The position numbers were made by a program, and so were the translations under genes. A DNA stretch of 64,000 bases from Branchiostoma floridae (lineage: Eukaryota > Chordata > Leptocardii > Amphioxiformes > Branchiostomatidae), in NCBI RefSeq assembly GCF_000003815.2, contig NC_049980.1:27889273-27953272 (forward strand). The letters are read 5' to 3'. Each line of letters begins with the position of its first letter. Within the stretch, counting starts at the first letter, position 1. This document shows positions 45,174-60,100 of this stretch, piece after piece. A model generated the notes under the pieces. It did no database searches. It worked only from the letters and a program-made list of their open reading frames with translations, and was not told where the DNA came from.

Positions 45174-48100
45174 CTTGAAAAGAAAAAAAAGGACCTGCAT
45201 TCAAGGACCTGTATCAAAAGGCAAGCACCAGTAGTCTGTATGGAAAGTCAACAATAAACAGTAACATGTATGTAGTTGGTATGTTCACCTTGACGTTGGT
45301 TTCTTTCAAGGTCACTTTTCATTGCCAGAGATAGTGTTTCGAAATTATTTCACAATGTCGATGGAGGACTCAAGTTCTGAATTGAAACGTGTGTTTTCCT
45401 AGGTGGGTGGGACATAAATAAGATGTGTATTCCATATCGCCCTCGGTCACAGCGCTCCCGTGGCTGTTGTTTGCCATCCTACCCGGGGTCGGGCTGGCAT
45501 CTCGGGTGTTGTTTCTATGTGAATGTAAGATGTGCAGAAGTGTTCAGACTTACATACCTATTGTGTTAACTTCTCCGACTTGCCAGCACACCTTACACGT
45601 CATGTTGTCGTGCGGGAAGAGGAAGGGGTCCAATGTACACGTCGTGGTTGTTAGTGATGTGATCGGCCAGGTCACGTCACCGGTACTATCCAGTCTTACC
45701 TCAGTCTTTGGGAACCCCCCGCTGTAATCCGTGTCCGCGCTGGTAGAAAAAATAAGATTTGACTTTGAAAATGACACTATTCAGGAATCTTACTTACTTC
45801 ACTAGTACATTGTTGTGGCATATCTATCCACCAAATGACTCTACAATGACTGCCGATATCTATTTAGTGTTTCTATTTTGCAACTTGTAATTGGCTGTCC
45901 ATGATGAGTCTACATATGTACATAACCTTCAGTAAAAACATGCATACGTGCAGCAAACATATGGACAACAGTTTTGTGAGATGACTGATTCCCAACCGAT
46001 TGCTGTCTCACGAATTGAAATGGACATAATAAGAGATTTTCACAAAGAGTGGTAATTTTTGTTTTCAATAAAAATAATTTTTCTATGCTGTTACGTCACC
46101 AAGAGATCAAATTTTGATCATAGATAGCGCCAATACGGCATTTATCGTTCTTCTTTGTTCTTGGCTGGATGTCCGTCGTGTAAAATTCGGGAGTGTTTCG
46201 CGCACGTTCTGGTAATTTTTCTTTTGCTTGGGAATGACTTAGCAGAGATTTTTCCATGGTCTGAGGCTGAATCGTGGGTAGGTTGGAAACTGGCTGTGAG
46301 TAAGTTAGCAGTGGTTATGGTGTGGTTAAGATTTAAATTTGACTGCTGACTTATAACCAAACACCAGCCAACCGAGCCAAACACCAGCAGATCACTGGCC
46401 AACCCATTCCAGACCAGCCGTTCAGAGCAGAATGCTTTGAACATTTCAAAACATTCAGATGGCGCAGACGAACACCAGCCGAACGCTAGCCGACTACAAC
46501 CGACTTAGCTCCGGAATCACTCCTAACCATAGTCAGGAGAGAGTCGTAATCCAAATTCGGCTATGTTTAACCTAGGCATAAGAAAGAAATATTGAAAAAG
46601 AAAAACTTTTGCATCACTGTGAAGTAATGGCACCCATCGTACTTCTGATGAGTTAGACCATAGGATATTTTGAGTAGCGAATGAAGACAAAATAAAAGAA
46701 ATTTACTTTCTCTGCAGTGTCAACGTTGGTTTCCAGACCTGGTCATCAAGGACAAGGGGAACAAAAGACCGACCATATTCTTCGGGATCCCACTGCAACC
46801 GGTTGTCTCTCCATGTCTGTAACATACAAAAACAACAGGCCCCATACTATATTCCAGATGGACTTATAACTATAACTATAATATGCATGCATATGTAAAA
46901 TAACTTCTTTCGAGCTATTATTGGAAATAGATTTTTCATATTTGTGATCCATCACGTGAGCAGGCCATGTGCTCGTTCTATGCCTTTACAATCGTAATAA
47001 GTTGTATATCATTTGAAAGGATATACATGTATTATACATTAACATTGAAGCAGAAACAATGGAAATATGATCAAAGTTGATATTCATATGATTGACATTT
47101 TGGGCCGATTACATAGGGATAGATAAAGTATGCAATTGTGCTTTCTCTATACATGTGGTAGTACCGGTGGAAACCTTATCTATAAGGCAAAAGCAACAGT
47201 GGTTGCACCATCTGGAACTGTTGCATAACATTTCCTAATTAGCTTAATAAGTTTTTGTTTTTATACCGTTAGTCTTCACCGTTCTTCAGAATTTTTTCAT
47301 TGTAATGACAAATAACTGATATATTGTACCTCAGAGAATGAAAGGAACAATGAACTTACGTATTCAGCCTTAAACGATGTTACTATTTGTTCCGATTTTT
47401 CATCCTGAAAGAAATATACATAAAAAGACCGTTATTACGTATAACATTTGCCACCTTGAAGGACGGAAGTCTTACACATCGGCAACTGGTAGTAATACAC
47501 ATTGATTAAAGTCATTTCTAATGTTAACATAAGTGTGGATGAAAAATACAGGTGCCTTGTTGTAAAGATAGGCAATGTCCCGACTTAGATACTGCTGTCG
47601 AATCTACCAACACATGCTTTGCCAGTTGCATTCCAGTATCCATGGCAAAACAACATTTGGAACTTCTGCCATTTGGTATTTCCCCCTTACCAGGTTGATG
47701 ATGTTGACAACATATGCCTTTATTTTCAGTCTAGTTGTTGGAGCCAACTCCTTGACGTAGACATCCGCGCTCAGGAGTTCCTTTTGGAACTTGAAATTGT
47801 AGTCGACTGCAACACAAATATTACTCACAAAATTGTCATTAGCCTGTACTTGCATTCTAGATTACTATAAGCTTATATTACGGGTAACTGCACTCAGAGA
47901 TAACAGACTCTATTTCCTTGATATCAATACGTCTGTCACCATGGTTACTGGAGGTGTGTCAGATACCTTGTGGTGTTCGATTACACCATGTAACAACTGA
48001 CAATTAGGAGAGAGTGGGGGGGGGGGGGCTGGTCGTTATACACAATGAATGTGTTGGTGAATTAATAAACAGAGCAGTGGTTTGTTAGGCTAGACAATGT

Positions 48101-51100
48101 AAAGGTAAACAGTATCCATTTCCTTGCAAATATTACCTTTCTAGTAATTCTTACCTTCGCAGTCTGGTTGCCGTGTGTCCCAGTCAGCATCTCCTGTTGT
48201 GTTATTAATAACACATTTTGCTCTATTAGGCGAGGAGTCTTCTCTGAACTTGAATCCTGTATCACATGTGTAGGTGATAGTTTCACCTGGCCAGTAGAAC
48301 TTCAGAATGGGTTTTCTCTTTCCAAACTGGGGGTTGCCGGGATCCTTGCACCCTTTAACTGCAGGGACGAGAAAGAAGGGAAATTCCACTGTAAAGATAT
48401 ATGTACAAGTCTTTCCTGCCGTCATCCATGAGACCTTTTAACCTGTCATATCTTTCTCTGACTACCATGTATGAATTTGACTTGACGACAACGACCCTAA
48501 GTTGCTATGATTTGTATTGACGGGTATAGGCGTCAAAGTTAATTTTCTCATTTAATGTTACTTCTTATTTTATTTTATTTGATATGTATGTAAATGTATA
48601 TCTGGGGTTACCCCCCAAGGCACATTGAAAAGCGCCTAGAAAAGGCGATATGTTAACCCTGGTAAAAGAAATAAAACAAACAAACAAACAAACTTACCGT
48701 TGCAAGGAATGACGTCACAGTAGTCGAATCCACTATTGTTAGTGAAGCACCATGGCCTGGTGAAACCGAACGGGTTACGACATTTGTTGTCCACAAGGTT
48801 TGCCCAGGGGTACCGTTCTATATAGTAATTGTCCCATTGGTCACAGTCCACCCCAGCCCTGGGACCTCTGGCCTCGTCTCCTCTGTAATTGGCACCAATG
48901 CCATCGAAGCACTCCTCTACGACGGACAAAAGGTACAAGCAAAACGTCGACCTTGTCAATTTTGTCAGCTGTTTGCAGATTGCAACATTTGACATAGAGT
49001 GTATCGGGGGAAAAGGTAAAAGTAACCCCACAGCAAATTTAACCCTATTCAGACCGGGCTTTTTTGGTCATCCCTGGACTTGGTGGCTTTTGAGGCCCTC
49101 CACTTCTTTCTTTCTTTCTTTCTTTATTCGCACATAACGTGGCTTAAAAACAAATGTAAATACAGAAATGAAGTACATGCAGGTGGTGGGCAGAAGCCTA
49201 TTTGGCTTTTCTTGGGCCTCCCCCAGAACTAAGTCACAGAAATAATGATTATATATAATTAAAGGAACGAAAAATGCACATAACATAAGTTGAAATCAAT
49301 ATGTGAAGCATACTTATGGAATAGAAGTTATATTACAAATGATCAAATGAAATAATAAATACAAAGCAAAATTTGACAAATCATATACAAGTAAGTCGGA
49401 ATTTGACAAAAAAATGTAGGATCTCTAAGTCTTTGGAAACAATAGCTATCAACTACCAAGAACAACCAAAAACGAATGTGAAAAACAAGGAAATCAAACA
49501 AATCAGGTAAAAGTTATGCTTGGGTGTGTGATGCAATCAATCTTAATAAGCTTTTTGAACCTGGGTAATGATAAGCAGCATTGTTGGACTTGACTTAAAT
49601 TATTCCAGATGGTGGGGCCTCTAAACTTTATTGTGTGTTGTTTTAGACAAGATTTTTCTTTAACTGGTCTTAAAAGATTCTGCTGTCTTGTGAAGTGGTG
49701 GTGAAAATCTGAGTTGGAATTGAAATTAAAAAGACATCTAAATTGTTGTGGTAGTAAAGAACTGTTGTGGACAATTTTATGTACAAATATGGCAACTTGA
49801 AATTTGTTGATATCAAATACCGTCATAACGTTTAAATCATGAAAGAGAGATGCTGTGTGTGCTGTAAAAGTGGCATTGCCCGCAATTCGTACAAAGCGCT
49901 TTTGGAAGGAGGTACAGCGGTTTGATAGATGTAGGGTACGTGCTAGCCCATATAATATTGCAGTAAGTTAGGTAAGGATAAATCAAACTGTTATGAGTAT
50001 ATTTCGTGATAACAAGGTTTTGACTTTTCTTATAATGCCTATGTTTTTCGAAATTTTTTTGCAAACCTTATTAATTTGGATCTTCCATGAAAGTTTCTCG
50101 TCAACTATTATACCTAAGAAGCGGGTATGGCTTACTTCTAAGTCCTATAACTCTAACACGACGTGCCGTAGAGCCACCGAATTTTCAGGACAAGATGTCG
50201 ACGTACTATCTGACAAGTATTTGACGTTTGACGTTACGCTGACGTAAGATGACGTAATTACGACGTCATCAATTTGATTATGTTGGCCGGACCCATGAAA
50301 AAAGGGTATTCTCAGAAAACTTCAAGTTATGCTACAAAAATGTAACAACAAGTGCAGATGATAGAATAATAATGTTTATTATGACTTGCGTTGCCAATAG
50401 CAACATCAAAGACGTCAAGATGACGTCATAAAATGACGCCATGCACATCTACGATACGAGTTGGGCTCCGCCATATTATATCCACAACCTTGAATTTTTA
50501 AAAATCCTTTTTTTGCAACAATTAATCACAAAGGGCAATGAAAATAGACTACATTCATTCATTTAGATGGTTTTTGATGAAAAAATACCAGGTAGTTACA
50601 AATGTTAAGGGATAATTAGCTTGTTATTCTTGATCTGGCCATACGGTCCGCCATCTTGGATTTTGGGCTGATGACGTCATCAAATTAGCATAATTTATGC
50701 ATATATAATTATGAAAGATATGCTAAATAATATAAGATTTTATTTATGTAACAAAATAGCAGTAATATAGCAAATAAATGTGAAAAATACATTGGTTTTT
50801 GGCAAAACTGCCTGCGGACAAAAGGTTGCCATGGCAACACGAAAAAATGGAAAATAGGAGTTGGCGCGGGCCGCAAAAGCCCCCCCCCCCCCCCACAACT
50901 GAATAGGGTTAAGGCCATAAGGGTAGTTGATTATTATCCACTGATTGTTATCCACTTTGTCCAGGGCACAGTATTGGAAGGCAAAACCTAACCCTCTCCT
51001 TCTGTCGCCTTTTACGTCCCCATTCGAAGCAGTCAGGTACCTATTTCTATAACAATGGAGTGGGGAAAGTCGTGGAAAATGTCTTTCTCAAGGGCAGAAG

Positions 51101-54100
51101 ATCGGCACACGACTTGCAGTTATGCCACACGACTCCAGATCCCCCTGGTATAGCTATAAATGAAAATAGACCTACTTCCTTCCGGAGTTGTTGAAGTATT
51201 GACGTTGTTGCAGTTGGTGTGAGGGAAGATCTCACAGCTGGGGAAAGCTGACCAAGAGTCCAGGTCTCCACAAGAGAACTTCACCTCTTCACACCAGGAC
51301 CGACAGGGCAGCTGCTGCCTGGGATTCGGGCTAAAACAAAATGAACAGTCAATGGTTGATACGTTTATGAAGGTTAGACATCCGGGTAAACAATATTCAA
51401 CAACGATCTAATCTCTACAACTGGATAATGAACGGAGATTTACATCCGGACGTTTCCAGTGTTCGGTTGTCAATGGTTGATGAATCAAGAAACAGCAAGA
51501 TGGTTGCTACAAAAAGATGCTGAGATTTGTCAATAACGTAAAATGAGAGCAGTATGCTGGACTCCCAAAACTATCAGATAAAATAGGAAATGAATTTCTG
51601 AGGCTTTCTTGACACTGCAGCAGAAATAATAAGGAAGCAATGTCCAACTTGGTTCCTATCACATGGCCGGAAGGAGGCCAGGAACACCGCCCCTAGCCTA
51701 CCTTGATGTGCTGAAGAGACATATTGGGTAAATCATGGATATAGATAATCCTGTGCAGCCAAGGTGGCTTGGGGGTAGAGGAGGAGTGGCACCCGACGTA
51801 AGTCAAAGTAAGTCAATGTTGATGAATGTATAATGGCATGACAATCAGTGACGACATCTTTGAGGGTTCTCGCTCTTGAACGTGACTGAGACATATGTAT
51901 AATGACAGTAAATATTTACCTATCAAGATACGTATTTATGCATTTATTAATTTTTATTAGTAATGCTTGTGCAATAACTGAATTGGCTAATACGCATCCA
52001 GGTTTTAGTGGGACAAACGCAGATGTTTCACCAACAACCAACCCAACAGTTACAAGTACTTAAGTACAGATAACAACAATGTCATACACCACGGCGCCCC
52101 AAATCGACCTTGACCATTTTTCCAAATAACATTACAATCCATACAGAGCTTCTAAAGTTATGCTGACCACAGATATCCGGAAACACATATACACAGACAG
52201 ACAGACATACACATACACAGACACACCTAAAGCAATACCTGCAAATTCATTCTCATGGAGGCAATGATGTAAAGTTACCTGGACTCGCATCGGGGCACGA
52301 TGGTAGCACAGACCAGGTCTCTAACACGGGGGTGACACTTGGAATCTGCGAGGGTGCTGAGGGTGCTGAACTCTGTTGAGTTTTCAACCTTTTCTACCGT
52401 GGTGTGGGTAAAGTCCAGCGGGTTGGGGAGTGTCATATTTTGGTACTCAATGCCCATGCACATCGTCAAAGACGATGGAATATCTTGGCATGCTGAATAA
52501 AAGTAAAATATAATGAACGATGTACCGTTACCATAGAACAAGCTATGTAACGTTACCGTATACCAAATCTTCCAGTAAACAATTCTGAAGATTACGCCAA
52601 ATAGTAGATACTCAAGCACTGGAAATGATTTTGAAAACGGTCAGACGTTTCAGGTAGCATTACCTTCCGTCATAGACTCGGGGTCTGAGTCACTTTTTGG
52701 TTTGGTTTGGTTTAAATTAGAATCTCCGTTAGTAACTGATACGTCACTATTCCGGAGTCCGGAAGAATCCGGGAGTTCTGAAGTTTTTAAAACCATATTC
52801 AGCTGATTGTCAGTAACTGCTGCTCGTTAGTTCTGAAGATAAATTTCATTGATTGAAAGTTCCATGTTGAAATGCTTCAATTATGACACTCAACTAAGAA
52901 GCTGTACCCACCACAACTGCTCGCCTCCTCGTCACTGCCGTCCCTGCAGTCATCCTTTCCGTCGCACCGTTTCCGGGCGTCTATACAGGTCACATTGTCA
53001 GCACACCGGTACTTGCCAACCGCACACTCAGCAAACACTGGCAATCAAAATACATCATCTATCGTACATTTGACTTCATAAACGGTGGCAATGCCTTGAT
53101 ACAAGTTACATAACGCCACTAGCCGTGTTTTTTTTTTCGAAGTACAGCTCTTTGTTGACAAAAAATTTGATCATTTACAACAAAATTTACCGATCAACAT
53201 CAATCATATGGATACAAAGTGCAGCAAAAAAATGTGTCACAACGTCTTGATAAATGACACACACGGGAGTCAATGTATATTCTAAGACCTACTTGATATG
53301 AACTAATATGATAGGGTTCAAACGTAATACAGTGCATTTACACCTTTACCTGTAGCTCTATAGCTGGCCTGAAACCCCTTCCAGCTTTCAATGTAGTCGG
53401 ATACTAGTTGAACAGTCATGGAGCTCCCAGTTGACGTCACAGGATAGGGAATTCTACGCCCAGTCAGCTCAGCTGAGGGGCACGAATCAGTTCGTGACAT
53501 GTGTAAGTTATTTCATAGATAGCATGACATTGGAGTTTGATCTTAGAGAAATCCTTTGAGAAAGTCTATGGCTGCCAACATTTCGTTACCTTTTTCAAGA
53601 CATGTTTTGTATCCAAATTACGTCAGTATCTAGAATTCGTACTAAGCCGCATCCTGGATAACCAGAAAATGCCCTGAGCAGGAGGACGCGCTCTGGATAT
53701 CCAGAACACGGCCAAAACAGGACGCATCCTGGATAAACAACGGTGTTTATTCAGAACGTGTACTTGGGGGTGGAGCTTCCTGTTTTCGAGGACGGAGACT
53801 ATCTTGCATGTTGTTTTCGTAGTCATAAGGCCGCCATCTTTGTATCTCCCTGCGAGAGTTTTATATAGAATTTATTCAGCTCCTCATGTTACAGAACTTA
53901 AACAAATGATCGATAACAATACTTCGATGTTCACATGTTACTTACGTATCAGGCCCAAAATGCCTTTTGTGTAATGATGTAAAAAAACTGGCAGTAAAGA
54001 TGGGATTAAGTCTCAGTTGTTTTCCGTGTAGCGTCACATTCTAGTTACGTGTTTATAGCATACAGCTGGCGTCCCTATCATGGGGAGGGCATCGGTCACT

Positions 54101-57100
54101 TCCGGGTTTCAAACTCTCGCAACTAGAGTCTCTCGAGGTCTCACGAGGTCGACCCAAATATGGAAACATGGACGTGCATAATTACTGTTTTCTGTCCTGT
54201 TTTCTTGATTGACATCACCGGAAGTACGAATCCTGGATATCTAGTTTACGTGCGTTTTTGGACGAATCCTGGAGCCGAAGAAATCTAGATACACCAACAT
54301 GATTTGTGGCTGCAATTTGATTTGACCTATCCACATATGGCTGAGCCATGACAATTTGAATGATTGTCCTTACTTTTCACAGTTCTGCATTGCAATGTGG
54401 TATATGTTTTACCTAGACTAATATAAACGGGGAAGCAATGTTATGCTAATTACAGCCTTATTTGTTGCATAAATGACACTACATAAAGCAATGAATCTAC
54501 AAACTCAAATATTTCACTAGAAAGGCCGACATTTGCTTAAGAGCAAATACAGCATATTTCAGCCATACCCCTTTCCACGCAACATTGGACTGTTCCAAAT
54601 CACCCCTGCGCAAAAATGGAACATCCTCTTAACAGTACATTATCCCCCAAAGTGGACTGGTATTGTGAATTGATTCCAGGTAAAAACAGAGCTTACTTTT
54701 ATTTTTCAGAAAATGACAATAATCACACCTTCCATTCAGAAAATTTTCATCATGACTGAAAATTGTTGAATGACTTCATGTAATGTCATTAACAATTTTC
54801 AGTACGATAGCTAGGTGTAAGTTTAAAAAAGTATAAGCTCCTTGTGATGTGGGTACATTTATTATTGCAGTGAACTTTTTTTATTCAAGTAGGGCATACG
54901 ATTTAATAATTATCAAGCAGGTGCAGGTACTGTAGCAGCGTTTGTTTTCTTCAAGCTGTAAAACTGTTAAACTGTTTTACTTTGTATGCAATCAGCCATC
55001 GAGCCTATTCTTATTTTAGTTTAACAACTTCCTGCCAGACCCGGAAGATACGATTGAACCTTGTTCGAGGATTTATTTTCGTCTGTCTGGTCAGTCTGTT
55101 CATACCCTGGCGCTGAGAGTGTTTTATTGGGCTGAAACTCTGGCAGTTTAAAGTTACTTACAATTTAAATGTTCAAAGTTTATGTCAAACAACAACAGCA
55201 CTAGGAAATGTGGCCACTATAGACAGGTGGTCACTATAGAGAAAATGCTGATCTATTGACTAGGAGCCATACGTTACACATGATTTCAGTACACTGATCA
55301 TTAATCATATAAACATTGCACAGGTAAGCCAATTGTTTAGATGTACAATTAAGTTCAAATAATTCTTAAGAGAAATATTGATGAGAAAATAATCATTCTC
55401 GCCACTGTCTAACTTATAATTACGTATCAAAACTAAACGCAGATTTTCTAACTAAGGCACCTTTCGCCGACTTCATCAAAGGACCGCCGGCTATCAATCA
55501 AACACGGCTGTTGATTAGACTTAGAGTTTCAAACAGTCATGTGCTGTGTGCCAGTTGACAGCGAACTTCATGCTACGTGATGTTTTACATTGCTTGGACC
55601 TTCTTTCCTACAGCGGTGCTTCTACAAAATATTTAGACTGTAACACTGAGTCCTACATGTTTTATAGAATAGAATTTGACGCAGAACAGCATTTTTTGCT
55701 GGGTACTTTTCTTGAAACATGTCCGTGGGAATATCAGCGAGGCGGCGACGTAGGGATATCAGACCGTCAACAAAAGTCGCACGGCGGCTAACGGCGCAGC
55801 GAAGATACTAGCGCTATAAATAAGCGCTTCAACTAAGGATGGCAACCCGTACAATATTTTTGTCTACTGTTGAGCTAAGTAAAGTTTGTTGTTTATGAGG
55901 TTTTAGTTATCTTTGAAGCTTTGACCCGAAATATCTTAAAGTCAAAGCTGCTGAAGAGAAGTAAGTGACTGCTACTATTATCGTAGATATGGCCCTAAAA
56001 AAACTGATAAAAGAAGCCTTCTCAATAGTCTAAAATGCAAGAGCTTCCGGGGGGGCTTCGCCCACCTGGGTCCCCCCCACAGTGGCCCTGCCCCTGGACC
56101 CCGCCAGGGACATTCGGCGGCCCCCGGACCCCTGTCCGACGCTTTGAAAAAATCCTGGCGAGAAGTCTGTACGGCCTGAGTCTTCAAGTTAACGTATTGT
56201 GTGGTCCCGCTTATGAATATTAATTAGCCTTCGCTTTCCTCTTCGCTGATTGGCTGAACCATTAATTGAATTAACCCTTCCTGCCGGCTAGACGCAGGTG
56301 CAGATGTCGGCTCTGTGGGGTGAACGTCCGAAAGGTCATGGCATGGAGAACGAAAGAAAACCAATTTCCCCCCCCCCCAAAAAAGTGCTGTAATTAAGCC
56401 TTTTACAGTACTTTATGCCAAAAATTTCACTTGGATCATTTTACCAACTATCTTATGCCTATCTATACCAAATGTTACTCATACCAGGGTACAGGGGTGC
56501 AAAATATACCGTTATAAGACCGTCAACAACAGTCGCACGGAGCTAACAGCGCAGCGAAAATACCATCGCTAGCGTTTCAACTTCGGATAACAAGTTATAA
56601 GTACTGTTGAACTCAGTAACGTTAAAGTTTGTTTTTAGTTGCCTTTGACGGTTTGACCTGAAATAGTGTTACGCTAAACTCCTGAAGAGAAGTTAAGTGA
56701 CTGCTGCGATTATCATAGATATGCCCCTAAGAACTGATACAATATAAAGCCTTCTGAATAGTCTAAAATGCGAGAGCCTTAGGCGGGCTTCGCTCCCCCT
56801 GGCGGGAACACTGCTATATGCGGGATCATGAGGCCCCGCTTATGAATATTAATTAGCCTTTGGCCTCCTCTTCGCTGATTGGCTAGGTCTTTGATTCAAT
56901 TAACTCTCCGGCTGACGCGCACAGGTGTGGCTCTGTGCGGGGTCACGGAAGGTCACGTCAGGAGGCCAAAAGAAAACAAATTTCCCCTCAGAAAAGTGCC
57001 AAAATTAATCATTTTAAAGTTGTTTATGTCAAAAATTTTACTTGAATCTTGTTACCAAGTATCTAATGCCTATCTATACCAAATTTCAGGTCATTTAATT

Positions 57101-60100
57101 GTAATACCAGGGTACAGGTGCCAAAAGTGTCCTTTTTTGGTCAAAAATTGGCCAAAAATCGCAAAAATAAGCATTTTGTTGTACTGTACACCAAAAGTGT
57201 TATCGAATTTATATGGGGGCATTATCAAGGCACATCTCTGTCAAATTTCAGCTCATTTGGTTGTAATACCAGGGTACAGGGGCCAAAATATACAGTTTTG
57301 GTCTAAAATTGACCACAAAATCTCAATAAAATCATTTTAGAGGCAGATATGAAAAAACTGAGAAAAAAACATCAAGGTATTGGCACATTCTACCCCTGTG
57401 CCAAATTTCAGGTCATTCGGTCCAGGAACGGCGGAGATGAATCACTTTGAAGATTTGACAGGAGAAGACGAAGAAGAAGAAGAAAGAAGAAACATTACGA
57501 ATACAATATATTTCACCATACTATGTATGGCTGAAATATAATGAAGGTCTGAGGTCTCCAACCTCTTGTTTTGCTGCTTGTAGTTTCCATCACATTACTT
57601 TCCTCTTTTGTATGTTCGCTATAAGTATTGTATGACAAGCAAGAACAACCATTCAACGTACCAATTGTACCCACCAAGGCTAGCACTGCCTCATGCAGCT
57701 ACGACCGGTGATCAATATGTCCTCGGCCTCACCCAGAAATAATAATCACAGCTCAGATTTCGAAGCATAGATGTCAAGTATAAAGTCTTATATGAATGTG
57801 TACCAAAATTCAAATCATTATGATCATTACTTTGCAGGCGACACCCAGTAACGTTAGGTAAGAGAGAAGGGGAAAAACGTGGACTTTTGAGCTGTGACCT
57901 GAGCGTCAACTATCGCTGCTGGAAGTCAGATACTCAATTCTTTCTGCTTGAAATAGGAAGAAAATCAGTATCAAACATTTTGACAATGTCTCTTGTTAAT
58001 GACAAAAAATTTACGGCATGGGGAACTCGACCCACACATGTCTGTCCACAATTCACACTTGTTTTTCTCGCCACCTACCTTCTGATTTGCAAAAAACTAT
58101 GGCCTGTAAAAATATGACTGTAAAGATTTGAAATTTGTAAGATATTGATAAAAGGCTTCATACTATGAAGCTGTGCCTGAAAATTTGAGCTGTGCTTATT
58201 TTTTCTGGGTGAGACCGAGGACTTATTGATCACTCCTCGTACATGTATTTGCGGATTGAGCAAGTTACAGAAACGTTTTAAAACAGCCGCAAATCGTGCT
58301 CAGACAGTTACAGAAGAATCGTTGGCTTCTCACTTATCTGAAATGTGGAATCTGTTGTGTTTCCGTCATACACATACACCCAGTCAAAGGGGTCCTCAAG
58401 TTCAAAGTACGTGAAGGTCAGTCTGATGACCTTGGGCGGGGTGACGGAGATCTCGTACCGGCAGTTCAGATTTTCAGGGTAGTTGTCTGGGTAGTTCGGG
58501 CTGGTGAAGGTCCCGGTGTCAGTCGTTAGGCTCTCGCAAACTGACATAAGACATTAAGGAAAGAAATAAGATACGAACAATATATGAATAGTTTATCTAA
58601 CATTGATATCACAGACAACACATCAGTCTTGCAGTCGTAGGACTGAATTGCAGTGATCATGGATACAATTATCAAACGCATTACTACACAGTATAAAGGG
58701 TTGAAAAGTGGGAAATCATTGCATTCTATTATTTACAATAAGGTTAATGTCTAAAATGATAAATGATGATTACCATATAAGTAACATATATGGTACATAC
58801 TGCGAACTGTCGTGTCCCAAACCGTGCCAGTCCCGTTCCGTGCCCATTCAGGCACGGAATGGGGCACAGCCTGACTGTCCAGATCTATGCCCGGAAGCGC
58901 TGTCAATCACTGTGATTGACGGGACAGTGAAATAATTACTTATGCCTATGTTTCCAAATAAGGCTTGATTTTGGGAGATTTTGCGAGAGTTTGTTTCGAG
59001 AATTGAAAAAAGTTTGGCAGTTAAGCGGATCTTTTCTATGCCAGGTACCTAGAGGAGCTGAATGAGATAACAGAATATACAGTCTTAGGTATTGGTTTGC
59101 TCAAAGCCATGTCGTACTGTATAGTAACTTTTATTTCTCCTTCATGGCTAACTTTATTTATGGTGCAAGAAAAGTACAACAAATGGTAATCTTAAAATAA
59201 CAGTTATTTTTATTGCAAGATAATACACGGAGGTAATTGCACACTGATGAATACAATATGTATACAGATAGTGGGAAATTTATCAAATTTGAATGCAGAT
59301 TAAACACTATTTTGTCTTTTTTGATTCCCACTATAAGATTTTTCTCTTCGCCAAGAAGAGTATGTTTTTGTCGACTTGGGTCTTTATGTAGGTCAACAGC
59401 ATATAACTTGAGAAATTGTGGATGGAACTTTGTGATTTTTGGTAGGTGTGCAGCGGTTGTCGAAAGGAATGCCAAGTTCGAAAACGGTTTACCTGGCGTT
59501 TTCCTACGGTATTACAGCGAGCTTGGTATGTTTTTTGCGGTTTGTTTTCGGCAGCGTAAGTCAATATGCAGCTGGGCGATTTCCACGATACTTGGTAGGT
59601 GTGTAGCTGTTTTGGAGAGGTCAAGTGCGAAAATGGTTTACCTGGCTCTTACCTACGGTGCTGTAGCGGTATTTGTATGTAAGTGCGTTTGTCTGTATGC
59701 AAGATAACTCGAGAACCCTTGCATGGATCCTGATGATATTTGGTAGGTGGGTGGGGTTCAGGAAAACGAAGGTCAATTTTGATAATGGGCCCCCTAGTGA
59801 CTGCGTAAGGTAGGGCAGCAAAACTTTTAATTTTGACACTTCATGTTCTGGACATGCTGTGGTCATGATTTTTAAGTGGTAGATAGCCCTTGGGGCAGAA
59901 AATAAGTCATGTGAGTTTGGACCCCTAGCGGCGTTTTGGAAACTGCAGGCACCGATTTCCTTTCAAACTTTGAACGAGAATAACTCGAGAACGTGTTGAC
60001 GGATCATCAGGATTTTTGGTATGTAGATAGAATAAGTGATGACTTAAACATATTATACTAATTATGTAAATCAGCAGCTAATTTGCATAATTAATGAGGA

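Noticed and set aside
56879-57340. 153-residue ORF
   Set aside because: It lies inside a repeat-derived insertion with AT-rich, internally repeated sequence and no domain.
59237-59707. 156-residue ORF in a gene B intron
   Set aside because: It runs across diverged tandem repeat units and has no recognisable domain.
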